Shown here: positions 34,960 to 44,439 of the stretch, piece by piece
Position numbering within the stretch: position 1 is the first letter of the stretch
Layout of the letters: the number at the start of each line of letters is the position of its first letter
Assembly: GCA_036675345.1 (NCBI GenBank)
Contig: JAKFFE010000018.1
Coordinates: forward strand, 372,001 to 436,000
Direction of reading: 5' to 3'
Length of the DNA: 64,000 bases
Source of the DNA: JALYOC01 sp036675345
GTDB taxonomy: Bacteria; Myxococcota; Myxococcia; Myxococcales; Myxococcaceae
Notes under the pieces: model-generated
Seen by the model: the letters and a program-made list of their open reading frames with translations, nothing else
Told to the model about the DNA's origin: nothing
Databases searched by the model: none
Translations under genes and position numbers: made by a program

Positions 34960-36558
34960 TTGAAGCTGAGAGTACTGGGGGCACTGGTCCTGGCGACCAT
35001 GCTGGGGGCGACGGGGTGTGGGGACGACAACGGGAATCCGAATCCGGTACCGCCGCAGGCGGACGGTGGGTCGGGCCCGGACGGGGGCCAGGACGGAGGG
35101 GACGAAGACGGCGGCGACGACGGCGGCGACGACGGCGGCGACGACGACGGCGGCGACGACGACGACGGCGGGGACGACGGCGACGGCGGGGATGACGGCG
35201 GCGACGACGACGGCGGGACGGATGGCGGCGACGACGGCGGCACCGTGCAGGAGCCGATCACCATCCAGTTCCCGCAGCTGGACGGGTGGAAGTTCCATGG
35301 CACCCAGCATGGTGGTCCCAAGACGGTGATGGGGGTCACTGCCGACGAGGGCGGCAACATCTGGGTGGCAGGCGGAACCGAGGGGCTGTTCCTGCTCCGC
35401 GCCGGCAGCAGCACCTATGAGAAGTTCACCATGGCGGACGGCCTGAGGCCCTATGGCTACATGGCGGATGGCAGCGCGCCTCCGGGCGATCCGTACCTGG
35501 ACGTGATCTCGGTCTCCGGTGGCCCGGCGGGCACGGTGTTCGTGGGCTACCGCGGCAAGGCGCCGAAGGCCGGTCAGCGGGACTGCGAGAGCAACTTCGA
35601 CAAGAGCCCCAGCGATCCCTCCGTCTACAAGAGCGGCGACGCGGACCGGGTCACCCTCACCGGCACCGGGATCCGGGTGGTCCACTACGACATCTCGATG
35701 GGGCCGGGGGTGAACGTGGAACACTACCCGCAGGGCCGCGAGAAGCTGTGCCACATCCTGCGGATCCTCTACGACCGCACCACCCAGTCGGTGTGGTTCG
35801 GCGGCAACCATGGCTTCGCCCGCGGCGACGCCCAGTTCGCCGGCAACCCGACCTGCAATGGCCAGCTGCACTGCTCCGGGGTGCAGGAGCACACCCACCC
35901 GATGGTCAACGGCGGTGACTACAAGGAGCAGCTGCTGACCGACGCCTACTACGGGCTGGCCACCGACGCGATTGGCGACCTGTGGGCGGGCGGCGCCAAC
36001 CGCTCCACCCGGTTCAAGTACGTCACCCTGGGCGACTTCTGGGCCGCCCAGGAGGACACCGAGGGCTTCGGCCCCGGCGAGGACTACAACAAGCTGGACG
36101 TGTGGGCGGACGCGGTCCCGGAGTACGCCACCACCGATCAGCGGGTGGACGACCTGGTCTCCGGGATGGCGGTGGTCCACGGCAACGTCTGGGTGAGCTC
36201 CTTTGCCTATGGCCTCTCCCAGCTGGACCCGGACACCGGCGCGGCGATCCGCTACCTGGGCACCCCCACCCTGCAGTTCGAGACGGTGGGCTCGCTGGCG
36301 GGAGACGAGAGCGACGGCAGCCTGTGGGTCGGCTACAACTGGCTGGGGGGAGTGACCCGCATCCGCGGCGGCTCCGCCCAGCACTTCCTGGGCGAAGAGG
36401 TCAGCCCGGAGCTGTTCAACAGCCCGGTGCCGGATGTGCAGGTCCGCACCCCCACCTCCTCGGTGTCCCGCCGGTTCGTGATGGTGGCCTTCAAGGGCTA
36501 CACCCGGCGCGACGGCACCGTGGTCCCAGGCGCAGTGGGGGTCTACAGCGGCAACTGA
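34960..36558 (+). CDS. Propeller-like lipoprotein with long Asp/Gly linker
   Basis: About 532 residues. The TTG at 34960 is chosen because GGGAGG lies six bases upstream and the lipoprotein signal (KLRVLGALVLATMLGATGC) follows at once. Residues 35-94 are almost pure Asp and Gly. The rest contains two-component-propeller-like blades (GGNIWVAGGTEGLFLL, GDLWAGGANRSTRFKY, GSLWVGYNWLGGVTRI), suggesting a beta-propeller on the cell surface or in the periplasm. An intrinsic terminator follows 30 bp after the stop, so it is probably a single-gene transcript. No enzymatic motif is seen. Confidence 0.9.
   Translation: MKLRVLGALVLATMLGATGCGDDNGNPNPVPPQADGGSGPDGGQDGGDEDGGDDGGDDGGDDDGGDDDDGGDDGDGGDDGGDDDGGTDGGDDGGTVQEPITIQFPQLDGWKFHGTQHGGPKTVMGVTADEGGNIWVAGGTEGLFLLRAGSSTYEKFTMADGLRPYGYMADGSAPPGDPYLDVISVSGGPAGTVFVGYRGKAPKAGQRDCESNFDKSPSDPSVYKSGDADRVTLTGTGIRVVHYDISMGPGVNVEHYPQGREKLCHILRILYDRTTQSVWFGGNHGFARGDAQFAGNPTCNGQLHCSGVQEHTHPMVNGGDYKEQLLTDAYYGLATDAIGDLWAGGANRSTRFKYVTLGDFWAAQEDTEGFGPGEDYNKLDVWADAVPEYATTDQRVDDLVSGMAVVHGNVWVSSFAYGLSQLDPDTGAAIRYLGTPTLQFETVGSLAGDESDGSLWVGYNWLGGVTRIRGGSAQHFLGEEVSPELFNSPVPDVQVRTPTSSVSRRFVMVAFKGYTRRDGTVVPGAVGVYSGN
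35062..35241 (+). repeat. Asp/Gly codon tract (GGC/GAC microsatellite-like)
   Basis: About 60 codons alternate GGC, GGG and GAC with little else and encode a flexible, highly acidic linker after the lipobox. All changes by whole codons keep the frame. Confidence 0.85.
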
Positions 36559-36588
36559 TCCGCCCGCCGACGACCTGACTTCAACGGT

Positions 36589-36627
36589 GGCGCCTCCGGC
36601 TCGATGTCGGGGGCGCCTTCGTCTTTT
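36589..36627 (+). terminator. Rho-independent terminator
   Basis: A 10-bp stem (GGCGCCTCCG at 36589-36598, CGGGGGCGCC at 36608-36617, one G-U pair) with a 9-base loop is followed by the T-rich TTCGTCTTTT. It ends the transcript of the propeller-like lipoprotein. Confidence 0.75.
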
Positions 36628-36669
36628 CCCCGTAAGGATGCAGCAACCCCCGTCTACAATCGCCGGGCG

Positions 36670-38031
36670 ATGAACGGGGCCATCCCCTCCCACACCGTGG
36701 TCGGAGCACGCGCCCAGGGCGCGGAGCGGCTGGGCGTCCAGCGCTTCCATCTGGTCTTGCTGAACACCGCCGAGGCGGGCCGCTCCTATCCGCTCAGCGC
36801 CGAGCTGAAGATCGGCAAGGCCCCGGACAACGACGTGGTGCTGGACCACCCCACCGTCAGCCGCAACCACCTGGTGGTGCGCCGTCAGGGAGACCGGTTC
36901 CTGGTCCAGGACCTGGAGTCCACCAACGGCACCCTGGTGGACGGCGCCCAGATCCGCGAGGCGTACCTCAAGCCCGGCTCGCTGCTGGAGGTGGGGGATG
37001 TGCAGCTGCGCTTCCAGCCGGAGGTGGCGGCGGTCCGGGTGGAACCCGCGCAGGGCCACCGGCTGGGAGACCTGTGGGGCCAGAGCCTGCCGATGCGGCA
37101 GATCTTCGCGGTGCTGGAGCGGATCGCCAAGACCGAGTCCACCGTGCTGCTGTTCGGGGAGACCGGCGCCGGCAAGGGCGCGGCCTCCAAGACCCTGCAC
37201 AAGCTGTCCCACCGGGCCGAGGGTCCGCTGGTGGTGTTCGACTGCGCCTCGGTCTCCGACTCGCTGATCGAAAGCGAGCTGTTCGGACACGAGAAGGGGG
37301 CGTTCACCGGCGCCACCGGGCAGCGGATCGGCTGTCTGGAGCGGGCCAACCACGGCACCTTGTTCCTGGACGAGATCGACGACCTCTCGCTGGACCTGCA
37401 GCCCAAGCTGCTGCGGGCGATCGAAGATCGCGAGCTGCGGCGGCTGGGCTCCTCCTCGGTGGTGGGCTTCGACGCGCGGATCATCGCCGCCTCCAAGAAG
37501 GACCTGTGGGCGGAGACCCAGGCCGGCCGCTTCCGCGAGGATCTCTACTTCCGGCTCTCGGTGTTCACCGTGGCCCTGCCCCCGCTGCGGGACCGGATGG
37601 AGGACCTGCCGCTGTTGGTGGACTCCTTTGGCGGCGAGGGCCTGTGGACCCGGCTGCCGCCAGCGGTGCGCGAACAGTTCCTGTCCCACACCTGGCCGGG
37701 CAACGTCCGGGAGCTGCGCAACGCCATCGAGCGGGCCCGCCACATGTCGGATCTGCCGGGGCTGACCGCCGACTCACTGCTGCGGGAGTACGCAGGCGGT
37801 CCCCAGGCGCCCAGCGGGGACTACCTCCCGGTAAACTACTCCGCCCCGTTCAAGGATGGGAAGGAGGCGCTGGTGAAGGGCTACGAGCGCGAGTACCTCG
37901 CGCGGCTGATCGCCCGGACCCGGGGGAACATCGCCAAGGCGTCCCGCGAGGCGGGACTGGATCGCAAGCACCTCTACTCGCTGCTGCACAAGCACGGGCT
38001 GGTGCAGGGCGGCGAGGGCGAGACCCAGTAA
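36670..38031 (+). CDS. FHA-sigma54 activator (enhancer-binding protein)
   Basis: A 453-residue protein of three parts. An FHA domain lies at about 25-115 (LKIGKAPDNDVVL, SRNHLVV, ESTNGTLV). An AAA+ sigma54-interaction domain lies at about 135-370 (Walker A GETGAGKG, the GAFTGA loop at 210-215, Walker B LFLDEID). A Fis-type helix-turn-helix ends it (GNIAKASREAGLDRKHLYSL). It binds upstream of -24/-12 promoters and is switched by phosphothreonine binding rather than a receiver domain, a class known in Myxococcus. ATG at 36670 chosen over the frame's earlier start in the terminator. Target genes are unknown. Confidence 0.95.
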   Translation: MNGAIPSHTVVGARAQGAERLGVQRFHLVLLNTAEAGRSYPLSAELKIGKAPDNDVVLDHPTVSRNHLVVRRQGDRFLVQDLESTNGTLVDGAQIREAYLKPGSLLEVGDVQLRFQPEVAAVRVEPAQGHRLGDLWGQSLPMRQIFAVLERIAKTESTVLLFGETGAGKGAASKTLHKLSHRAEGPLVVFDCASVSDSLIESELFGHEKGAFTGATGQRIGCLERANHGTLFLDEIDDLSLDLQPKLLRAIEDRELRRLGSSSVVGFDARIIAASKKDLWAETQAGRFREDLYFRLSVFTVALPPLRDRMEDLPLLVDSFGGEGLWTRLPPAVREQFLSHTWPGNVRELRNAIERARHMSDLPGLTADSLLREYAGGPQAPSGDYLPVNYSAPFKDGKEALVKGYEREYLARLIARTRGNIAKASREAGLDRKHLYSLLHKHGLVQGGEGETQ

Positions 38032-38034
38032 CCG

Positions 38035-39585
38035 CTACGGCGTCGTCGGTTCGGTGATGTAGACGAAGCCGTCGGCGCCCTGGGCGTCCAACCACTGCCG
38101 ATCGGCGACCACCGTCCCCTCGAAGCTGCCGGCGATCCACACCCGCCCCGAGGCATCGTGGGCCACGCCAGTCACCACCGCGCCCTGGGAGGTGCTCCGT
38201 CCCACCAGGACCCGCGCCCACTCCTGGGACGGCGCAGCCTGGTTGAACACCCGGACGAAGCCGTGCCGAGCGTTGATGAACGGTCCGTTGGCCAGGCCGC
38301 CCAGCAGCATCTGGTCGTCCTTGAACTCGCCAAACACCCACAGCGCCCCGTCCTGGCCCACCTGCATCCGGGCGTGCAGATCCTGGCCCGGGCCCTGGGT
38401 GCTGGTGGCGCGCCCGATGGTGTTCGAACCGCGAGTGGGCAGCGCGCTGCCGGCGTTGAGGAAGCTCACCTCCGCCCCCGGCCGGCGCAGCTGGCTGGAG
38501 TCGGGGGTATGGCGGATGAAGATCAGCTCCTCCCCCAGCACCGCCACCGAGTTGGGCGCCTCGTAGCCTGGCTTGGGGGTGACCACCACCGGGTTGCCGC
38601 CGGTGAGCAGCTGGTAGGGGTTGCGCACCGAGTCCTGGTACTGGAAGACCCAGTTGGAGGGAATGAAGGGCGCGGGGGTCTCCAGGTCGTCGATCCGGAC
38701 CAGCACATCGCGCCAAGCGGAGAAGCCGGGGCTCAGCGGCTGATCCAGCAGGACACAGCCGGGCCCATCCGGATCCACGTGGATCCGGAAGGTGAAGAAC
38801 ACCCCTTCCGCGCCCACCGCCGCCGAGTCACCGATGGCGTCGACGCAGCTTCCGGTCGCCACCTGCCCCAGTGGACGCAGGTCCTCGTCGAACAGCGCCA
38901 CGAAGGCCGCCGCACCGCCGTTGCCGACGCGCACGCCCCCCAGGTTCATGAAGCCCACCAGCCGCCCGGCGACCGCCACCCGGCCGCGGCCGGCGCTCAC
39001 GTCGCGGATCTCCACCCGGGAGCCGGACTCGGCCGCGAAGGAGACGCTGGCCAGGGGCTGCAGGTTGGAGTCCAGGCGCAGCAGCAGCGAGTCCAGCTCG
39101 CCGTCGCTGGAGAGGCTGCCCCCGCCCGGCAGCGTGGTGTGGGACTGGAACTGGGCGGCCACGTACAGCGAATCCGCGGGGCCCGCCTGCAGATCCACCA
39201 CCTGGTCGTCGCCGACGCCACCGAAGGAGATCGCGGAGACGAAGCGACCGTCGGGGTCCATCCGCGCCAGGTACGCATCGACCGAACCGGAGGGGACCAG
39301 CGCGGTGCCCAGGGTCATCGGGGCATCGAAGCTGCCGCCGATCCACATCCCGGAAGACAGGGAGACCAACGCGGCGACCGTGTCCAGGCCGTCTCCGCCG
39401 AAGCGCTGGCTGGTCTCGATTCCCGGGACCGGACCGGCAATCGAGGTGTCGGCAAAGCCGCAGACGTCGTGCCGCCGCTCCAGCCTTGAATCGTTACACC
39501 AGGAGGCCTCCGCGTCCTCCCACCGGATGCATCCAGTGGAGGCCGTCAGGCACAGGGACCACACCATCAGCTGAGCGCGCTTCAC
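38035..39585 (-). CDS. Surface lipoprotein, propeller/SBBP-like
   Basis: About 516 residues. The GTG at 39585 is chosen because GGAGGAT precedes it and the signal peptide (KRAQLMVWSLCLTASTGC) follows. The mature part repeats units with a Gly-Gly-aromatic and DxDG pattern (DAYLARMDPDGRFVSAISFG, ADSLYVAAQFQSHTTL, GALWVFGEFKDDQMLLGGL), like SBBP or propeller repeats of extracellular proteins. No enzymatic motif is seen. It converges on the sigma54 activator with a three-base gap between stops. Confidence 0.85.
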   Translation of the reverse strand: MKRAQLMVWSLCLTASTGCIRWEDAEASWCNDSRLERRHDVCGFADTSIAGPVPGIETSQRFGGDGLDTVAALVSLSSGMWIGGSFDAPMTLGTALVPSGSVDAYLARMDPDGRFVSAISFGGVGDDQVVDLQAGPADSLYVAAQFQSHTTLPGGGSLSSDGELDSLLLRLDSNLQPLASVSFAAESGSRVEIRDVSAGRGRVAVAGRLVGFMNLGGVRVGNGGAAAFVALFDEDLRPLGQVATGSCVDAIGDSAAVGAEGVFFTFRIHVDPDGPGCVLLDQPLSPGFSAWRDVLVRIDDLETPAPFIPSNWVFQYQDSVRNPYQLLTGGNPVVVTPKPGYEAPNSVAVLGEELIFIRHTPDSSQLRRPGAEVSFLNAGSALPTRGSNTIGRATSTQGPGQDLHARMQVGQDGALWVFGEFKDDQMLLGGLANGPFINARHGFVRVFNQAAPSQEWARVLVGRSTSQGAVVTGVAHDASGRVWIAGSFEGTVVADRQWLDAQGADGFVYITEPTTP

Positions 39586-39654
39586 GACATCCTCCACCGC
39601 GCACCGTCTGGCGCAGGTCCGGTGTCGAGACTCGGCCACAAACCCGGCCGCAGT

Positions 39655-40197
39655 TCAAGGCGACGCGGGGTCGCCCGTCTCCGGAAGGTACCAGTCGTAG
39701 CCGGCGTCCCTCGGAAGCCCGGCAAACGTGCCCTCGAGCGTTCGCCCGGCGCCGAAGGCATCCCCCCGCTCGAACAGCATCGAGAAGTTGCCGCGGGTGG
39801 GCTGGTCGATGCCGCCGCCCTGCTCCAGGACCAGGTCCCCGCGCTCCACCCGCGGGAAGACGCGGGTCGGCTCCCCGGAGGCCAGGTGGACCACCGTGGT
39901 CCGGGGATGGCCCTCGGTGTATTCGCCAGCCAGATCCAGGGTCTCACCCGGCGAGAACCCGGCGTCCCCCACGAACAGGGTCACCCGGGCCACCAGGTCG
40001 ATGTCCGCGCCGCGGTTGGCGTAGTAGCTGACCTGGAAGGACTGCTCGTTGCGAAGCATGTCCACCCGCGAGACCGCCAGCGGGAAGAGCTGATCGACGC
40101 TGCCGGACAGCTCGTTGTCTCCGCGGCAGGCCAGGATCAGCCCCGCCGAGACCGCCAGCGAGGCCACCCACCCCAGACGTGATCCCGGAAGGTTCAT
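39655..40197 (-). CDS. Small lipoprotein of unknown function
   Basis: A 180-residue protein with a lipoprotein signal (SRLGWVASLAVSAGLILAC) and a beta-rich mature part (QSFQVSYYANRGADIDLVAR; TTVVHLASGEPTRVFPRVE). The ATG at 40197 lies two bases downstream of the stop of the preceding lipoprotein gene, so the two are cotranscribed. The family is not recognised. Confidence 0.82.
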   Translation of the reverse strand: MNLPGSRLGWVASLAVSAGLILACRGDNELSGSVDQLFPLAVSRVDMLRNEQSFQVSYYANRGADIDLVARVTLFVGDAGFSPGETLDLAGEYTEGHPRTTVVHLASGEPTRVFPRVERGDLVLEQGGGIDQPTRGNFSMLFERGDAFGAGRTLEGTFAGLPRDAGYDWYLPETGDPASP

Positions 40198-40199
40198 GA

Positions 40200-41546
40200 T
40201 CACGGCTCCAGCGCCAGCTTCACCGCGTAGGTGCGCGGATCCCGGTACACCACCACCCGCTTGCCGGTGGAGAGGAACAGCAGCTCGGGGTGGTAGCCAC
40301 CGGCGCGGTCCACCACCGTGTCCCGCCAATTCCCGGCGGCGCCGATGCGGGCGATGATCCGCAGCTCGTCGTCCGACTCCCGGCACTGGTGGGCGGCGAT
40401 CGTGGAGCGGTTGTCGCAGTGGTAGTAGGCGATGTGCGGTTCGTGGAACGCCGGGTCGATGGCGATCGACGGGTACCAGCCGCTGGTCCCGGACTGGACC
40501 ACGTTCTCCGGAGTGGTCCAGGTGTCGATGCTGGTGGGGGAGGTGGACCGCACGTAGCGCAGCAGGTTGCTGTTGGCGTCCACCACCGCCAGGGCGTAGC
40601 CGAGGGTGGAGTCCCAGGCGAGCACCGGCCCGGACTGGGTGTTGGCCACCGCGCCGAACGGCTCCTCCGGAGGCAGCCAGCTGCCGTCCGGGTTGCGTCG
40701 CATCACCACCGGATCCCGTCCGACATCGTCGGCGCCGCCGCCCATCTTGTCCCCCACCACCACCGGCTGGCCGTCGGCGATGATCATCCGGTTGTGCCCG
40801 GAGAACCCCTGCTTTCCGATGGTGTCCCCGTCGGAGGCCACGATCACCCGCTTCTCGGCAAAGCCGGTCAGCGTCCCCCGCGCCACCTCCAGATCCGACC
40901 CCTGCCAGTCCTGCTGGGGGAACTGGCCGTTGTGGCAATCGCGCCAGACCACAAACACGTCGCTGCCGTTGAAGGCCACATCCGAGTGCGTGCCCACCAG
41001 GAAGCCCAGGTCACTGGTGCCCACCCCGGTCGCCGCCTCGCCGCTCTCCTCCGCCACCACCGTCGTCTGCCAGCCGCCGCCCTGGCGGTAGGCGAGGTAC
41101 TGGTCGTTCTGGAACCAGAAGGCGTGCTCGGTGCTGGGGTAGTCGCCGCCCAGGTAGCTGACCGCCGGCTCGCCATCCGGGGTCACGCCCATCCCCAGGC
41201 CGACCACCCGGTGCACCGTGTCCAGGGCCACCGGGGCGCTGACCACCCCCGCGTTCCACTCGCGGTAGCGCAGCTCGAACCCTCCGTCGGTGACCGCGGG
41301 CCCCTGGTGGTAGTAGGCGATCCCGATCCGGTCCCCGGGCAGCAGCACCGCCTCCAGCGGCTTGGCCTCGGCGCCCGCCGACCCCTCCACCTCCTGGACG
41401 CAGAACTGGCCGCCGCAGCCGCCGTCCCCGTTGCCGCCGTCCGTGCCCCCATCGCCGCCGCCGTCCAGGCCGTTGCCCGGCGGGGGACACGCAGTGAGGA
41501 ACAACGTCCCGGCCACCAGGCCCACCAGCAAACGCAGCTTCGTCAT
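40200..41546 (-). CDS. Lipoprotein with propeller-like repeats
   Basis: A 448-residue protein. The lipobox TAC lies in KLRLLVGLVAGTLFLTAC and a Gly/Asp linker follows (GLDGGGDGGTDGGNGDGG). The mature region has repeated blades such as GDRIGIAYYHQGPAVTDGG, SDVAFNGSDVFVVWRD, GPVLAWDSTLGYALAVV and YHPELLFLSTGKRVVVYRD. They resemble sialidase/propeller-type folds without catalytic residues I can identify. The ATG at 41546 is the first at the signal peptide. The much longer frame upstream is antisense to the M16 gene and was rejected. Confidence 0.87.
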   Translation of the reverse strand: MTKLRLLVGLVAGTLFLTACPPPGNGLDGGGDGGTDGGNGDGGCGGQFCVQEVEGSAGAEAKPLEAVLLPGDRIGIAYYHQGPAVTDGGFELRYREWNAGVVSAPVALDTVHRVVGLGMGVTPDGEPAVSYLGGDYPSTEHAFWFQNDQYLAYRQGGGWQTTVVAEESGEAATGVGTSDLGFLVGTHSDVAFNGSDVFVVWRDCHNGQFPQQDWQGSDLEVARGTLTGFAEKRVIVASDGDTIGKQGFSGHNRMIIADGQPVVVGDKMGGGADDVGRDPVVMRRNPDGSWLPPEEPFGAVANTQSGPVLAWDSTLGYALAVVDANSNLLRYVRSTSPTSIDTWTTPENVVQSGTSGWYPSIAIDPAFHEPHIAYYHCDNRSTIAAHQCRESDDELRIIARIGAAGNWRDTVVDRAGGYHPELLFLSTGKRVVVYRDPRTYAVKLALEP

Positions 41547-41642
41547 TGAAAGTCCCCGTGCTCCGGCCTGGCCGCACTCTACACCTTCGGTTGCAACAGC
41601 AACCTCCACCGTTAGAGTGCGCTCCTTCTCGAAGGAGATTCC

Positions 41643-43034
41643 ATGCGAAGGCTCTTGTGCTGCGCGGCGCTCTTCCCGGCGCTGGCGCTGGCGGTGGAGG
41701 TTCCCCAACCTCACACCCTCCCCAATGGATTGCAGGTCCTGGTGATCGAGGACCACGCCCAGCCGCTGGTGACAGTGGAGATTGCCGTCAAGAACGGCAG
41801 CTACACCGAGTCGCCCGAGTACAACGGGCTCTCCCACCTCTACGAACATATGTTCTTCAAGGCCAACGCCGCCCTCCCCACCCAGGAGGCGTACATGGCG
41901 CGGCTGCGGGAGCTGGGGATCAGCTTCAACGGCACCACCAGCACCGAGCGGGTGAACTACTTCTTCACCTCCACCTCCGACAACTTCGAAGGGGTGATGG
42001 TGTTCATGCGCGACGCGCTGCTCACCCTGCGCTTTGATCCCGGGGAGCTGGAGCGGGAGCGGGTGGTGGTCACCGGCGAGATGGACCGCGCGGAGGCCAA
42101 CCCCTTCTACGAGTTCTACCGGACCATCGACCGCAAGGTGTGGTGGAAGCACTACAGCCGCAAGCAGCCGCTGGGGGATCGGAAGACCGTGCTCTCCGCC
42201 ACCGTGGCCCAGATGCGGACCATCAAGGACCGGTACTACGTCCCCAACAACTCGCTGCTGGTCGTCTCCGGGGACGTGAAGGCGGAGGAGGTCTACGCGC
42301 TGGCGGGGAAGCTGTACGCGGACTGGAAGCGCGCGCCGGATCCGTTCGTGAAGTACCCGGTGCCCAAGCACCCGGCGATCCAGCGCACCGAGGCGGTGGT
42401 GATGGAGAAGCCGGCGGTGAAGACCGTCAACCTGGGCTTCACCTGGCATGGCCCCTCCACCGTCGGCCCCGGCCGGGAGCTGACCTACGCGGCGGACGTG
42501 CTGGGCTACGCGGTCAGCGAGCCCTCCTCCAAATTCCAGAAGGCGCTGGTGGACTCCGGCAAGTGCGTGCGGGCCGGCTTCTCCTGGCAGACCCAGGCCC
42601 AGGTGGGGCCAATCAACTTCTCCGCCGAGGCCCTGCCGGAGAAGGCGGATGAGTGCGTGAAGGCGATGCAGGAGGAGCTGGTCCGGATGAAGGCCCCCGA
42701 CTACCTCACCCCGCAGGAGATGGAGAACGCGGTGTTCCGCGAGGAGGTCTCGCAGATCCAGTCGCGGGAGAAGCCCTCGGACTACGCGCACACCGTGACC
42801 TTCTGGTGGACCGCGGCCGGGCTCGACTACTACGCGTCCTACGTGGAGAACATGCGCAAGGTGACCCCCGCGGACATCGGGCGGTACCTCTCCACCTACG
42901 TGGAGAACCGGCCCTATGTGTTCGGGGCCATCGTCTCCCCGGAGGCGACCAGGCTGGGGCTGGACCAGGCGCACTTCGAACAACTGCTGGGAATCGGGAA
43001 GCAGCCGGTGAAGGTGAAGGGAGGCAAGCGATGA
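41643..43034 (+). CDS. M16-family zinc peptidase, catalytic subunit, exported
   Basis: A 463-residue protein with a signal peptide (MRRLLCCAALFPALALAVEV). The inverted zinc motif HLYEH (residues 65-69, HxxEH) is intact, and the third ligand Glu lies in the following helix region (VVVTGEMDRAEAN). Two M16 halves fill the rest. It should degrade peptides in the periplasm. Its stop overlaps the start of a second M16 gene as ATGA. The two products probably form the active/inactive heterodimer seen in other bacterial M16 pairs. Confidence 0.93.
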   Translation: MRRLLCCAALFPALALAVEVPQPHTLPNGLQVLVIEDHAQPLVTVEIAVKNGSYTESPEYNGLSHLYEHMFFKANAALPTQEAYMARLRELGISFNGTTSTERVNYFFTSTSDNFEGVMVFMRDALLTLRFDPGELERERVVVTGEMDRAEANPFYEFYRTIDRKVWWKHYSRKQPLGDRKTVLSATVAQMRTIKDRYYVPNNSLLVVSGDVKAEEVYALAGKLYADWKRAPDPFVKYPVPKHPAIQRTEAVVMEKPAVKTVNLGFTWHGPSTVGPGRELTYAADVLGYAVSEPSSKFQKALVDSGKCVRAGFSWQTQAQVGPINFSAEALPEKADECVKAMQEELVRMKAPDYLTPQEMENAVFREEVSQIQSREKPSDYAHTVTFWWTAAGLDYYASYVENMRKVTPADIGRYLSTYVENRPYVFGAIVSPEATRLGLDQAHFEQLLGIGKQPVKVKGGKR

Positions 43035-44434
43035 GCAAGCAGATCTGGATCGGGTGTCTGGCAGTGCTGTTCGCCTCCTCGTGCGCGACCACCGGCGGGA
43101 CGCCGGTGGACCCCGCGCAGCCGCCGCCGCCGCCGCCGGCGGAGCAGCAGGCCCCGGCCCCGGAGGCGGCGCTCAATCGCGCCCCGGTCACCGACGGCGA
43201 CGTGACCGAGGCCTGGGTGAACGGGATGCAGATCCTGGTCAAGCGCAACCCGGAGGCAGAGCTGGTCTCCGGCCAGCTGGCGGTGCTGGGCGGGGTGTTC
43301 AACTGGGACGGCACCAACGCCGGGGTGGAGCAGCTGGCGCTGACGGTGGCCCAGTCCGGCGGCACCCAGCGGCTGGACAAGGACGCCTTCGCGCGGCGGC
43401 TGGCCTCGATGGGCAGCGACGTGTGGGCCGGCGCCGGCGGCGACTATTCGATGTTCGGGTTCAAGTCGCTGCTGCGCTTCTGGGACGAGACCTTCGGGAT
43501 GATGGCGGAGACCTTCCTGACTCCGGCGATGCCCGCCGACGAGATCGAGCTCAAGCGCACCCGGCAGCTGCAGGCGCTCAAGCGCGAGCTGGAGTTCCCG
43601 GACAGCCGGCTGGGGCTGGCCACCCACCAGCGGCTGTTCGCCGGGCATCCGTACCAGCACCGCTCGATCGGCACCCCGGAGACGGTGGCGGCGCTGACCC
43701 GCGAGCAGCTGCTGGCGCACCTGGCCAAGCTGCGCGAGACCCGGCGGCTGGTGCTGGTGGTGGTGGGGAACGTGGATCCCCAGGCGGTGGTCGACCGGGC
43801 AAAGGCGGTGTTCGGCGCGCTGCCCGCGGGGGACTTCCAGCAGCAGGAGATCCCCCAGCTGAAGTTCGAGCACCCCTCGGTGCAGGTGCTGGCCGAGCAG
43901 CTTCCCACCAACTACATCACCGGGGTGTTCGCCGCTCCCAGCTGGAAGGAGCCCCAGTTCGCCGCGGCGATGGTGGGAATCGACGTGCTGCGCAACCGGC
44001 TGTGGGACGAGGTCCGCACCAAGCGGAACCTGTCCTACGCCCCCTCCGCCGGGGTGACGATGAACTCCTTCGTCCCCCGGGGCAGCATCTACGTGACCGC
44101 GGTGGATCCCAACACCACGGTGAAGGTGATGCTGGACGAGGCCCGCAAGCTGGCCGCCGAGCAGGTGCCGGCGACGGAGCTGGAGGGTTCCAAGGCCCAG
44201 TACCGGACCCGCTTCCTGATGGGCACCGAGACCACCGACGGGCAGGCCGGGCTGCTGTTGCGCTCGCAGCTGTACGGCGGCGAGTGGCGGCTGTCGCGGT
44301 CGCTGCCGGACCAGCTCAAGGCGGTCACCCCCGCGGACCTCCAGTCCTTCGCCCAGCGGTACCTCTCCCGGCTCCAGATGGTGGTGCTGGGGGATCCGGC
44401 GAAGATCGACGACGCGCTGTTCCGGTCGCTCTGA
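43031..44434 (+). CDS. M16-family peptidase-like protein, non-catalytic partner, lipoprotein
   Basis: About 467 residues. A lipoprotein signal (KQIWIGCLAVLFASSC) and a Pro-rich linker are followed by an M16 fold. The HxxEH position reads GVEQL, so the zinc site is lost. The substrate-binding signature is kept (NRLWDEVRTKRNLSYAPSAG, the R/Y pair). This matches the partner subunit of a bacterial M16 heterodimer. ATG at 43031 overlaps the previous stop. Anchoring by lipid would tie the complex to a membrane. Confidence 0.92.
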   Translation: MSKQIWIGCLAVLFASSCATTGGTPVDPAQPPPPPPAEQQAPAPEAALNRAPVTDGDVTEAWVNGMQILVKRNPEAELVSGQLAVLGGVFNWDGTNAGVEQLALTVAQSGGTQRLDKDAFARRLASMGSDVWAGAGGDYSMFGFKSLLRFWDETFGMMAETFLTPAMPADEIELKRTRQLQALKRELEFPDSRLGLATHQRLFAGHPYQHRSIGTPETVAALTREQLLAHLAKLRETRRLVLVVVGNVDPQAVVDRAKAVFGALPAGDFQQQEIPQLKFEHPSVQVLAEQLPTNYITGVFAAPSWKEPQFAAAMVGIDVLRNRLWDEVRTKRNLSYAPSAGVTMNSFVPRGSIYVTAVDPNTTVKVMLDEARKLAAEQVPATELEGSKAQYRTRFLMGTETTDGQAGLLLRSQLYGGEWRLSRSLPDQLKAVTPADLQSFAQRYLSRLQMVVLGDPAKIDDALFRSL

Positions 44435-44439
44435 GGACC

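Noticed and set aside
35062..35241. Phase-variable tract
   Set aside because: The repeat unit is a whole number of codons, so slippage would not switch the frame.
34807..37743. 978-codon minus-strand open frame
   Set aside because: It lies opposite the propeller lipoprotein and the sigma54 activator, both of which have clear motifs; shadow frame.
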